Positions 53,886 through 62,318 of a DNA stretch of 64,000 nucleotides are shown one piece after another; within the stretch, counting starts at the first letter, position 1, and each line of letters opens with the position of its first letter. Source of the DNA: HTCC2207 sp002685195 (GTDB lineage: Bacteria > Pseudomonadota > Gammaproteobacteria > Pseudomonadales > Porticoccaceae); NCBI GenBank assembly GCA_051201675.1, contig CP179212.1, positions 62,001-126,000 of the forward strand, read 5' to 3'. Under the pieces are notes generated by a model. That model saw only the letters and a program-made list of their open reading frames with translations, ran no database searches and was not told the DNA's origin. The translations under genes and the position numbers were made by a program.

Positions 53886-55499
53886 ATGGAACTGCAAGCA
53901 TTTGGTTTAATAAATTGGCTGGTCTTGGGGGCCTATCTGTGCGCCAATATAGTTCTTGGATTTGTACTGAGTAAGAAAGTCACAACTGCAGATGATTTTT
54001 TTGTCGGGCAGCGAAATATTCCTTGGTGGGCTATTGGTATTTCAGTTGTCGCTACCTATGTAAGCGCACTGTCATTTCTTGGTGGACCTGCCTGGGCCTA
54101 CACCGAGGGACTGAGTGTTATTGCCATTCACCTCAACTACCCCCTGGTTATTTTCGTTGTTGTTGCGTTTTTTCTCCCCTTCTTTTTCAATAGTGGTGTT
54201 GCCTCTATATACGAATATCTAGAAAAGCGTTTTGGTCCCACTTCACGAAGCCTCATTGCTGCTATTTTTCTGGTATCCCAAACCCTTACCTCGGCAGCCG
54301 TTCTTTATGCCACAGCGCTGGTTCTTGAGTTCATTACGGGAATGCCTGTTATTTACGCCATTATTATAATTACTCTTATAGCTCTTATTTACACCATCAT
54401 GGGAGGTCTGGCAGCTGTAATCTGGACAGACGTCATACAGGCGTTAATATTATTGGTCGGTGCATTAATTATCACGGTATCCCTAATCAATAACCTCAGC
54501 TTGCCATTGGGTGAAACTCTGGAAATCTTGAAGGCTGAGGGTAAAACGAATCCCCTAAATTTTAGTTTCGATACAACACAGGTCAGCACCGTTTGGACCG
54601 GTGTCATCGCTATGACGCTTTTTCATATCACCGTCTACGGTGCTAATCAGATGATGGTGCAACGCACTCTGGCATCTAAGAATATTGGTGATGCAAAAAA
54701 GTCCTTTTTAATGATGGGCTATTTTGCCATCTTCGTATACTTTCTATTTTTCTTGCTCGGTATACTGTTCTACAGCTACTACGGTGGCCGCGATTTCGAC
54801 AATGGGAATACTATTATCCTAGACTTTGCCTCTTCTCTGGCGATTCCAGGATTAATGGGGATTATTGCCGCCGCAGTGATAGCAGCGTCCATGTCCAGTC
54901 TAGACTCTGCATTTAATTCAATGTCGACAGTAACCACCATTGATTTTTACCAGAAATATGTCAAACCTGATGCTACTTCAGAGCACTATCTTTTGGCGTC
55001 ACGGATATTTACCATTTTCTGGGCGCTAGCGATCATCATTCCGGCCTTTATGTATACGAAAAGTAATGGCTCGGTTTTAGAGACTCTTAGTAAAGTTGGG
55101 TCCTATTTTGTGGGCGCTAAACTGGCTATGTTTGGTCTAGGGTTTTTCTCCAAGCACACAACTGAGAAAGGCCTAATAACCGGAGTGGTCGCCGGCTTTG
55201 GAGTACTTTGGTGGGTCGCGTCGAATACCGATATTGCCTGGCCCTGGTATTGCGCAATAGGCGGTATTGTCAATATAACCGTTTCGATTGGTGCCAGCTT
55301 AATCATTGATGGTCCGCAAGCTGAATACTCCAGATATAGTGTTCAGGGTCAGAAGCAATATTTTTCCGAAAACCGCCTTCCTGAAAAGGAAAATGGCTGG
55401 TACCTAGTGCCCGGTCGCATCGACAAGCAAACCTATTGGTTGCTTGTGTATTTTGTTGGGACAGTTGCTGGCCTATATTTATTTAACCAGTTAATCTAG
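53886..55499 (+). CDS. Sodium:solute symporter (SSS family)
   Basis: Na+-driven importer of 537 residues with about 13 helices. The start (LVLGAYLCANIVLGFVLSKK, then TTADDFFVGQRNIPWWAIGI) and ASMSSLDSAFNSMSTV near residue 340 are the SSS pattern. The family carries sugars, myo-inositol, carboxylates, amino acids and others. Being in an operon with a cupin and a SnoaL protein it is the likely inner-membrane importer for the substrate brought in by the TonB receptor. The gene follows by 23 bases. Confidence 0.93.
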   Translation: MELQAFGLINWLVLGAYLCANIVLGFVLSKKVTTADDFFVGQRNIPWWAIGISVVATYVSALSFLGGPAWAYTEGLSVIAIHLNYPLVIFVVVAFFLPFFFNSGVASIYEYLEKRFGPTSRSLIAAIFLVSQTLTSAAVLYATALVLEFITGMPVIYAIIIITLIALIYTIMGGLAAVIWTDVIQALILLVGALIITVSLINNLSLPLGETLEILKAEGKTNPLNFSFDTTQVSTVWTGVIAMTLFHITVYGANQMMVQRTLASKNIGDAKKSFLMMGYFAIFVYFLFFLLGILFYSYYGGRDFDNGNTIILDFASSLAIPGLMGIIAAAVIAASMSSLDSAFNSMSTVTTIDFYQKYVKPDATSEHYLLASRIFTIFWALAIIIPAFMYTKSNGSVLETLSKVGSYFVGAKLAMFGLGFFSKHTTEKGLITGVVAGFGVLWWVASNTDIAWPWYCAIGGIVNITVSIGASLIIDGPQAEYSRYSVQGQKQYFSENRLPEKENGWYLVPGRIDKQTYWLLVYFVGTVAGLYLFNQLI

Positions 55500-55670
55500 T
55501 GTGATTTTAAGGGTAAATAGCCAATTGCCATTGGCACTAATTGGTTACAAAAAGCTGCTGGTTTGACCATAAAATGTGGGCACTAGTAAAGCTTTCACAG
55601 TACAAGGATTGATGCGCATTACGGCCCTCTTATTCTTGCTGATGGTGTGTTTCTAGAACAGGATATGATT

Positions 55671-56345
55671 ATGGATTACAAGGCTATACTTTTTGGCTCC
55701 ATTGGTACGCTGGTTGAAACGTCTGAGCTCCAACGCCGCGCGTTTAATCAAGCCTTTACTGAGGCTGGGCTTGACTGGAATTGGAGTGTAGAAAATTACA
55801 GACACCTGCTCACTAAATCCGGTGGCTGTGAGCGAATTAAAGACTTCGCTGGTCAACGCGGTATTGAGGTCGACGCAGAACAGTTGCATCACAAAAAAAC
55901 AATAATATTTGATCGTTTAATGTCCAGTGAGAATATCTTACTTCGTCCTGGTGCAGCGAGCATAGTTCGCCATGCCCTAGATAATGGCTTAAAACTTGGC
56001 TTTGCGACCAATACTTCAGAAGCTAATGTTGATGCCGTTTTTTGCGCCATCGCTAACCAGATAAACCGTAGTTATTTTGATTTCATTGGTAACGATAAAA
56101 TCGCTTCTAATTCAAAACCTAATCCTGAAATATATCTCAAAGCACTATCTGAGCTCCATCTAGACGGGCAAGATTGTATTGCCATAGAAGATACGCAAGT
56201 CAGTATGCACGCTGCCTTAGCAGCGGGTATTAGGTGTATTGCTTTTCCAGGGGCTTTTGCCGAAGACAATGACTTTTCTGGCGCGGAGCTCGTAACACAG
56301 AGACTCTGCATTAGTGAGTTAACCACACTAGCCAATTCAATTTAG
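55671..56345 (+). CDS. HAD-superfamily protein lacking the catalytic aspartates
   Basis: A 224-residue protein with the CbbY/beta-phosphoglucomutase layout. Motif I, normally FDxDGTL, reads LFGSIGTLVE near residue 7: both catalytic aspartates are replaced by Gly and Ile. The cap helix (TSELQRRAFNQAFTEAGLDW), motif II (FATNTSE near 109), motif III Lys (SNSKPNPEIY) and motif IV (AIEDTQVSM) are kept. The protein therefore probably binds a ligand or has a changed reaction; it should not be a normal phosphatase. I recall similar 'GSIGTL' proteins in roseobacters. The ATG at 55671 fits the family start; an upstream GTG does not. The next gene starts nine bases on. Confidence 0.75.
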   Translation: MDYKAILFGSIGTLVETSELQRRAFNQAFTEAGLDWNWSVENYRHLLTKSGGCERIKDFAGQRGIEVDAEQLHHKKTIIFDRLMSSENILLRPGAASIVRHALDNGLKLGFATNTSEANVDAVFCAIANQINRSYFDFIGNDKIASNSKPNPEIYLKALSELHLDGQDCIAIEDTQVSMHAALAAGIRCIAFPGAFAEDNDFSGAELVTQRLCISELTTLANSI

Positions 56346-56354
56346 GAATTATTT

Positions 56355-57482
56355 ATGACAAGAATTTTAACAAGCCATGTAGGCTCATTACCTAGAGCTC
56401 AGGAAGTTGTCGATTATATTTTTTCACGAGAAAATCAACAGCAATATGATGAGAGTATGTTCAACGACTGTATGACTCGAAATGTTCTAGAAACAGTAGC
56501 GAAGCAAAAACATGCAGGCGTAGATATTGTTAGCGATGGAGAGACATCAAAAATATCGTACGCGACCTATGTAAAAGACCGATATACCGGATTTTCAGGT
56601 GATAGCCCTCGCAATCCCCCAAAAGATTTGACACTTTTCCCGGGGTTTCTAAAAAGACTCGCAGATGAAGGTGGGACTCCACAATATGCTAGACCAATGT
56701 GCACTGGCGAGGTTAAATCAAAAGGTCAGGGTGAACTGCAAAAAGATATCTCTAACCTTAAGGCAGCCATGGTAGCAAACGGGATAGAAAGAGGCTTTAT
56801 GAATGCAGCGTCACCTGGTGTTATTTCGCTGTTCTTGCAAAATAACCACTACGCAACACGAGAAGCTTATCTGGCAGCTCTAGCTGATGCGATGCGTGAT
56901 GAATACGAGACTATTGTGGCATCAGGATTAGACTTGCAATTGGACTGTCCTGACCTAGCTCTGTCGAGGCACATGCTATTTGATCACTTATCAGATTCAG
57001 AATTTATAAAGATTGCGGAATCACATGTGGAAGCGCTCAATCATGCGCTAAAAAATGTACCTGAGGAAAAGGTCAGAATCCATATTTGTTGGGGAAACTA
57101 TGAAGGTCCTCACTGCTGTGACATTGATATGGACAAGGTTTTTACTACTTTAATGAAAACTAAAGCCCAATATATTCTATTTGAGACGTCGAACCCACGC
57201 CATGCTCATGAATGGACAGTCTTCCGAGATCGAAAAACCGAAATACCAGACAATAAAATTCTGGTTCCTGGTGTGGTGGATACAACAACCAATTTTGTAG
57301 AACACCCCTTATTAGTTGCAGAGCGTATTCAGAGGTTTGTTAACATTGTGGGTCCTGAAAGGGTAATAGCCGGTTCTGACTGTGGGTTTGGTACTTTTGC
57401 TGGATTTGGTGCAGTAGATCCAGATATCGCGTTTGCCAAATTAAAGGCACTATCTGAGGGCGCCGCAATTGTTAGTAAATAG
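56355..57482 (+). CDS. MetE C-terminal-like (cobalamin-independent methionine synthase II family) protein
   Basis: A 375-residue protein of the zinc-dependent methyltransferase/epoxyalkane:coenzyme M transferase family. TSHVGSLPRAQEVVDYI is the usual start; DIVSDGETSK is near residue 59. Zinc ligands are probably the His and Cys of VRIHICWGNYEGPHC near residue 230, a Glu in LFETSNPR and the Cys of AGSDCGFGTF near 347. It lacks the N-terminal half of real MetE, so it is more likely a thiol- or methyl-transfer catabolic enzyme than methionine synthase. Co-transcribed with the HAD-like gene. Confidence 0.85.
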   Translation: MTRILTSHVGSLPRAQEVVDYIFSRENQQQYDESMFNDCMTRNVLETVAKQKHAGVDIVSDGETSKISYATYVKDRYTGFSGDSPRNPPKDLTLFPGFLKRLADEGGTPQYARPMCTGEVKSKGQGELQKDISNLKAAMVANGIERGFMNAASPGVISLFLQNNHYATREAYLAALADAMRDEYETIVASGLDLQLDCPDLALSRHMLFDHLSDSEFIKIAESHVEALNHALKNVPEEKVRIHICWGNYEGPHCCDIDMDKVFTTLMKTKAQYILFETSNPRHAHEWTVFRDRKTEIPDNKILVPGVVDTTTNFVEHPLLVAERIQRFVNIVGPERVIAGSDCGFGTFAGFGAVDPDIAFAKLKALSEGAAIVSK

Positions 57483-57639
57483 GCCTTTGATCGTGCCAAT
57501 GTTTGTTGATGACACATTGAGCTATCAGATGCTGAAGGTTTTATTGAATCGAAGAGGAGCGATTGAGCATGTCGTCTCGGCGGTGCTGTAAATTGCTAGG
57601 CCCGTATTTAAAATAGTTATCGACGATAGAGTGGAGATT

Positions 57640-59088
57640 ATGACGGTTGGACTGCGAGCGCTAAACCGATATATGGGCATAGGTCTGTTGCTGGCTAGTT
57701 TGGCGTTAGTTAATGGCTGTAAAGGGCAAGCTAGGACGCATGCCGGTGTTCAGGCTGGTGATACCGCGGTTGAACATACTTTTGCGCGCTGGGCTGCCCC
57801 AGTTCTAGACTCATTGGATGCTCTGTCCATCGAAACCCTGCGCCAGCGCACCTATGCTGCTGAGATTAAAGTGCAGCAATCTCGTACGTTGGTAAGTGCT
57901 ACTGGCGATCATCAGTACTACTTTGGTAGTTATCTTTCTGATGGTTTACAGGTTTATGTTCGAGTCGACGTGCCATCGACAGCGGCCCCAGTTGGGGGTT
58001 ATCCAGTGGTGATATTTGTGCATGGATGGGTCGGCGAGCAAGCGGCGCCGGCATATAATTTTGAACTCAATGAGGCCTCTGCGGGCGCCGCTATTATAAA
58101 AGCTTACCTGGAAGCAGGCTTCGTGGTTTTGACGCCTGGACTGCGCGGCCATGGAACTGTATCTGGTCGCGCTGCCGACGGATTGGAGTTCTTGCGAGCC
58201 TGGGATAATCGCAGTTACCTATCGCCTATATTTTATGCCATCGATGTACTCAATCTAGTAGCCGGCCTTGAGTCTCTTGAGCGTGTCGACTGGCAGGCAT
58301 GGGGCCCTGAACCGCGCCTCGATCGTAGACGAATTAATATCATGGGCTATTCTCAGGGCGGCGATGTGGCGCTAACAGCGTTGGCGGTCGCTGGTGAAAA
58401 TAGCACTTTGAAGACATCGATTCACGCTGCGTCGATCTGGGCTGGATGCTTCGCCTCGCGCTTAGAACAGGCGGCCGTTTATGGGCCGATGCAAGATACT
58501 GCAATGGCCTTTACTGCGGGCGATGGTCGTTGGAATGGCAGTGATAGGGCCGATAATGGCAAACGCAACATGGACTTTGTATTCCCGTACCCAGGCGACT
58601 GGATCGTCAACCCGTCACCAGCCGATTGGACATGGCAGGCAAAAAGCTGGCAATTATCCACGGTTGAGGCCTCACTGAGTAAAACCTATTCCGCTATGTA
58701 TGCGCACCTGCGAGCTGGGATTGTCAATCTAAAGGATATTCAGTACAGCCTAAAGCGCGATAAACAGGGCTCTATTAAGGCTCTCCATGCGCCGAGGTTG
58801 GTGGCTCAACTTGAGCGGCTTGGGGGTTATCATGCTACACAATACCTATCCGAGCCGATCAATCTTCACCATTCCGATAGAGATTTTTATTCTCTGCCAG
58901 AGTGGAATGCCGATCTGGCAATGCGCGTAAATGCCGCTGGCGGCAGGGTGAGTGACTTTGTTTATCCGGGTACTAATCATCGACTTACAGTTAGCCCATA
59001 TGAGTGGTTTTCGCCCGCAGGTACGGTTGACGGCCTACCTGAAATGTTAGCTCGGGATATTGTACTTTTTAGCGGGCGGCAGGATTAG
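57640..59088 (+). CDS. Secreted alpha/beta hydrolase lipoprotein (paralogue)
   Basis: A 482-residue lipoprotein hydrolase. The signal peptide ends in a lipobox (LALVNGC, Cys near residue 27). It closely follows the protein at 34261-35769: VVIFVHGWVGEQ, LRGHGTVSGRAADGLEFLRA, AWDNRSYLSPIFYAIDVLNL, nucleophile elbow IMGYSQGGDV near residue 235, WNGSDRADNGKRNMDFVF and a late His in GTNHRLTVSP. The ATG at 57640 is preferred over a GTG nine bases earlier, given the AGTGGAG before it. It lies at the end of the cluster, about 160 bases after the MetE-like gene. Substrate unknown. Confidence 0.8.
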   Translation: MTVGLRALNRYMGIGLLLASLALVNGCKGQARTHAGVQAGDTAVEHTFARWAAPVLDSLDALSIETLRQRTYAAEIKVQQSRTLVSATGDHQYYFGSYLSDGLQVYVRVDVPSTAAPVGGYPVVIFVHGWVGEQAAPAYNFELNEASAGAAIIKAYLEAGFVVLTPGLRGHGTVSGRAADGLEFLRAWDNRSYLSPIFYAIDVLNLVAGLESLERVDWQAWGPEPRLDRRRINIMGYSQGGDVALTALAVAGENSTLKTSIHAASIWAGCFASRLEQAAVYGPMQDTAMAFTAGDGRWNGSDRADNGKRNMDFVFPYPGDWIVNPSPADWTWQAKSWQLSTVEASLSKTYSAMYAHLRAGIVNLKDIQYSLKRDKQGSIKALHAPRLVAQLERLGGYHATQYLSEPINLHHSDRDFYSLPEWNADLAMRVNAAGGRVSDFVYPGTNHRLTVSPYEWFSPAGTVDGLPEMLARDIVLFSGRQD

Positions 59089-59376
59089 AGGTGCTGCTTT
59101 ACTGAAACTGTTAGTTATTGATTAGTCTGCCAAAAAACCCGATATAGTGGATCTAAACACCTTACGGAACCGATTATAAGAGACGTTACTCAACCAAGGC
59201 CTTTGATCCGAAGTAGTCTGGTCGCTATGCGAAGTCTTAACCTAACTAGGATAAATCACAGATTGGACAATTAAAAAATCAAACTTAGACATTTGGACCA
59301 AAAGGTGCAGATATGAGTTATAACGACGCTATTGGACTTCATCAAAATCACTTCAGCTTATTTGCGGTAGGTTTTT
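59089..59376 (+). other. Intergenic region with motif-like sequences and a cut-off gene start
   Basis: TTTGATCCGAAGTAG (59202-59216) and ATGCGAAGTC (59226-59235) recall the right half of the operator-like motif. Downstream, an ATG at 59313 with a GGTG ribosome-binding site opens MSYNDAIGLHQNHFSLFAVG and stops at 59396, inside the end of the convergent gene. This may be the 5' end of a deleted member of the cluster. Confidence 0.25.
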
Positions 59377-60009
59377 TCAATCTTGAGTATAACTAAACTT
59401 CGGTATTTCCAATCGGTATAAAATAGCCAATGCCCGCAAACCAAAACCCGCAGTAAAAGAACAGGCCTGAACTACACTTTGACTAAACCCTGAGGTAGCC
59501 ATTACGACATATACAAGTGATGCAAATAAGGCACAAGTTATATAGAGCTCAGGACGCATAAGAGTTAATATTTTGGCGCAAAGTACGTCCCGCAAAATAC
59601 CTCCGAAGGTGGCGCTCATCACTCCCATAACAATCGCAATTAAAAGATTTTCTTGCTGCTGTAAAGCAATTTCAGTACCCAGAACAGCAAATGCCGACAG
59701 GCCAACTGCGTCCATCCACAAAATGAGCTTCAGCCTTCTTTTGTGCAAGTTTGCCGTAAAGTAAGCAAGTATGCAGGCAACTAGGCAAATGTAGATTGCA
59801 AGAGGTTCCTGGATCCAAGATACGGGAGAAATACCCAAAAGCAGATCTCTGAGAGTTCCGCCACCAATACCAGTCGCTGTGCCAATCAGCATCACGCCAA
59901 GAATATCCATATTCTTTTCCGCCGCAAAAAGAGCCCCGGAAATGGCAAAGACGACGAGACCCAATATATTGAGTACGCCTAGAAACTGGATAATCATTTG
60001 ATCTGGCAT
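59377..60009 (-). CDS. TRIC-type (UPF0126/YadS) cation channel protein
   Basis: A 210-residue membrane protein with two copies of the UPF0126 three-helix unit, as in prokaryotic TRIC channels. The first copy has VFAISGALFAAEKNMDILGV, then GTATGIGGGTLRDLLLG, and the second has DAVGLSAFAVLGTEIALQ, then GVMSATFGGILRDVLC. The GGGTLRD / GGILRD glycine motifs kink the helices. An open frame runs 44 residues further up, but that part is hydrophilic and the family starts at MPDQMIIQF. Function in bacteria: probably K+ or Na+ conductance. Confidence 0.88.
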   Translation of the reverse strand: MPDQMIIQFLGVLNILGLVVFAISGALFAAEKNMDILGVMLIGTATGIGGGTLRDLLLGISPVSWIQEPLAIYICLVACILAYFTANLHKRRLKLILWMDAVGLSAFAVLGTEIALQQQENLLIAIVMGVMSATFGGILRDVLCAKILTLMRPELYITCALFASLVYVVMATSGFSQSVVQACSFTAGFGLRALAILYRLEIPKFSYTQD

Positions 60010-60160
60010 GGTTGCTTTTAGCACTATTTCCGGGTTGTTCTGTGAAATTATGGACAGGCTTTTTGTTTGAAAACGTTTGTTAGGGGAGAATGAGACACTA
60101 ATAGTCTCTACGTAGTCTTTTGTTACCCGTCTGGACGACACCTGAGCACCGTCGTAAAAC

Positions 60161-60907
60161 TTAAGTTAGTGGCCGGCCGCCATCTACAGGGATAATACAA
60201 CCAGTATTAAATGTAACTGTTGTTGACAGTGCCACAACAGTGTTTGCTACATCTGATGCGTTTGCAATGCGGCCTAGGGGCGTTTTATCTATCTGCTCTT
60301 GCATATAAGCGGGGTCTGCGCGACTAGCATATTCGCCAGCCACCCAGCCTGGAGCAACCGCCACAACACGAATATTAGGGGCTAGGGCGCGACCTAATGA
60401 CATGGTCATAGAATTGATAGCCGCTTTGGATGCGCAATAAGCAACACTACTTCCCACAGCTGTGCTACCAGCGATAGACGATATATTGATTACCAATCCT
60501 TCCCCACTTTTAGCCAGTAAATTCTGAAAAGCACGGATACAAGCAAAAGATCCCCGAAAATTAGTAGTTAAAATCCTGTCAATATCCTCGTCTTGCAGGC
60601 CGTCAAGATCCTGATGTGGCACAACCTTAGTTACCCCTGCATTGTTGACAAGAATATCTAAGCGGCCCATTTCTTGTTTAATCTCATCAGCTAGAGAATT
60701 CAATACTGAACTATTCAGAATAGGAACATGTTTAGTCACATGGCCATCACCAGGGAGAGACTCACAAAGTTGCTGTGCTTTTTCGAAGTTACTGTTGTAC
60801 CCAACAATAACTGTTGCTCCAACAGCTGCATAAGCCAAAGAGATTGCCGAGCCAATACCGCCTGCAGCTCCTGTTATTAAAATAACCTTACCGGTTAAAT
60901 GTGTCAT
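60161..60907 (-). CDS. Short-chain dehydrogenase/reductase
   Basis: A 248-residue classical SDR. Cofactor loop ITGAAGGIGSAISLAYA near residue 11, LVNNAGVTKV near 86, catalytic Ser in INISSIAGSTA near 140 and YCASK near 157, ending in the usual VDGGRP. It is 46 bases downstream of the HisD-like gene on the same strand and probably in its operon, so the two may oxidise successive carbons of one substrate. The substrate is unknown. Confidence 0.9.
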   Translation of the reverse strand: MTHLTGKVILITGAAGGIGSAISLAYAAVGATVIVGYNSNFEKAQQLCESLPGDGHVTKHVPILNSSVLNSLADEIKQEMGRLDILVNNAGVTKVVPHQDLDGLQDEDIDRILTTNFRGSFACIRAFQNLLAKSGEGLVINISSIAGSTAVGSSVAYCASKAAINSMTMSLGRALAPNIRVVAVAPGWVAGEYASRADPAYMQEQIDKTPLGRIANASDVANTVVALSTTVTFNTGCIIPVDGGRPLT

Positions 60908-60953
60908 TTTTTATTTCTCAAAAGAATTTCTACCTATCATCACCCAATAAAAC

Positions 60954-62234
60954 TCAGCTCTTCTGATATCTTTTTACACGAAGATCCGCCTGCGCTTTAT
61001 GGCCTGCAAATCCTTCCAGAGCACAAAGACGCGAGCAGTACTCCCCAATCTCGACTGTGGCTTCTGGTGTTACTCGCTGATAAGTACAGGTTTTAATAAA
61101 CTTTCCCACCCAAAGGCCACCGGTGTATCTTGCCGCTTTATTGGTTGGTAGAGTGTGGTTGGTGCCAATCACCTTATCGCCATAGGACACATTGGTTTCA
61201 GGGCCAAGAAATAGCGCACCAAAATTGGTCATATTTTCAAGGAAATAATTTGGATCTTGAGTCATCACCTGAACATGCTCAAAAGCAAGATCATCGGCGA
61301 CCTGAACCATCTCTTCATAGGTATCGCAGACAATCACCTGCCCATAATCACGCCAGGCTTGTCCGGCTATTTTTGCCGTCTCAAGCGTTTCTAACTGCCG
61401 TTCAACCTCTTTAACCGTTGCATTGGCAAAGTCTTCACTATTGGTTAGCAATATCGCTGGTGAATTAACCCCATGCTCCGCCTGACCTAAAAGGTCTGTC
61501 GCAGCCATTTCAGGGTCACAGCCTAGATCATCGGCAATAATAAGTGTTTCGGTTGGACCGGCAAGCAAATCGATACCGACTCGACCAAACAGCTGACGTT
61601 TAGCTTCTGCTACGTAGGCATTGCCAGGGCCGACAATCATATCAACAGGAAGAATCGTTTCTGTCCCTAACGCCATGGCGCCAACGGCCTGCACACCGCC
61701 AAAGCAATATATTTCATCCGCTCCGGCTAGCGCCATAGTGGCAACAATTGCAGGCATAGGCTTACCATCAAACGGTGGCGCGCATGCTATAACTCGCTTA
61801 ACACCCGCCACTTTAGCTGTAGCAACGCTCATATGTGCAGAGGCCACCAGAGGATACTTTCCCCCAGGTATGTAACAGCCAACACTGTTCATAGGTAGGT
61901 GCTTGTGCCCTAAGACAATACCAGGACGTGTTTCCACTTCAACATTCTTCATGGAGTCGAGTTGAATACGAGCAAAGTTTTTCACCTGTTCCTGGGCAAA
62001 TTTAATATCTCGCAAGGTATTTTCGGGTAGGCTATCGATGCAAGCCTGTATTTCCTCTTCAGACAGACGGAAGCTAGTGGGCGACCAATTATCAAATTTT
62101 TCTGATAATTCACGGACATGAGCATCACCTTGGTCGGTAATGCCTTGCAATATCCCTTCCACAACCTCCTGAACCTTCTTGTTAGCCTCGCGGCTCTGCT
62201 CTTCTGAGATACCTGTTTTTAAAACTGTTATCAT
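60954..62234 (-). CDS. Histidinol dehydrogenase-like (HisD-family) dehydrogenase
   Basis: A 426-residue HisD-family NAD+-dependent, zinc-using, four-electron alcohol-to-acid dehydrogenase. Key residues of the family are present: GPGNAYVAEAKRQLFG near residue 205, Gln and His in LGQAEHGVNSPA, the catalytic Glu-His in LAFEHVQVM, Asp and His in YGDKVIGTNHTLPT, and the C-terminal His in EGFAGHKAQADLRV. No his genes are near, and the relatives that stand alone in catabolic clusters include HpsN, which oxidises sulfopropanediol. The ATG at 62234 is chosen; a longer frame would read through the palindrome at 62285. Confidence 0.88.
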   Translation of the reverse strand: MITVLKTGISEEQSREANKKVQEVVEGILQGITDQGDAHVRELSEKFDNWSPTSFRLSEEEIQACIDSLPENTLRDIKFAQEQVKNFARIQLDSMKNVEVETRPGIVLGHKHLPMNSVGCYIPGGKYPLVASAHMSVATAKVAGVKRVIACAPPFDGKPMPAIVATMALAGADEIYCFGGVQAVGAMALGTETILPVDMIVGPGNAYVAEAKRQLFGRVGIDLLAGPTETLIIADDLGCDPEMAATDLLGQAEHGVNSPAILLTNSEDFANATVKEVERQLETLETAKIAGQAWRDYGQVIVCDTYEEMVQVADDLAFEHVQVMTQDPNYFLENMTNFGALFLGPETNVSYGDKVIGTNHTLPTNKAARYTGGLWVGKFIKTCTYQRVTPEATVEIGEYCSRLCALEGFAGHKAQADLRVKRYQKS

Positions 62235-62284
62235 CGCGAGTTTTTTACTCCATAGTAATGTAGGTTGATCAATGTCGCTGATAC

Positions 62285-62318
62285 TATTAATAATTGACTT
62301 CGAAGTCAATTATTAATA
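62285..62318. promoter_or_regulatory. Perfect 34-base palindrome centred on TTCGAA, before the HisD-like gene
   Basis: Each arm is 17 bases: from the centre outward GAAGTCAATTATTAATA on both strands, with no mismatch and no spacer. The centre is about 67 bases before the HisD-like ATG. The inner bases GACTTCGAAGTC contain the same GAAGT right half as the motif at 42612 and 51663. It is AT-rich outside, and there is no T-tract, so an operator is more likely than a terminator. Confidence 0.6.

Noticed and set aside
60777..60795. TTTCGAAGTTACT inside the SDR gene as an operator
   Set aside because: It lies within coding sequence and lacks the left half; a six-base core is expected by chance several times in 64 kb.
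60954..62234. Naming the HisD-like gene as biosynthetic hisD
   Set aside because: No histidine-biosynthesis gene is adjacent and it shares an operon and palindrome with catabolic genes.
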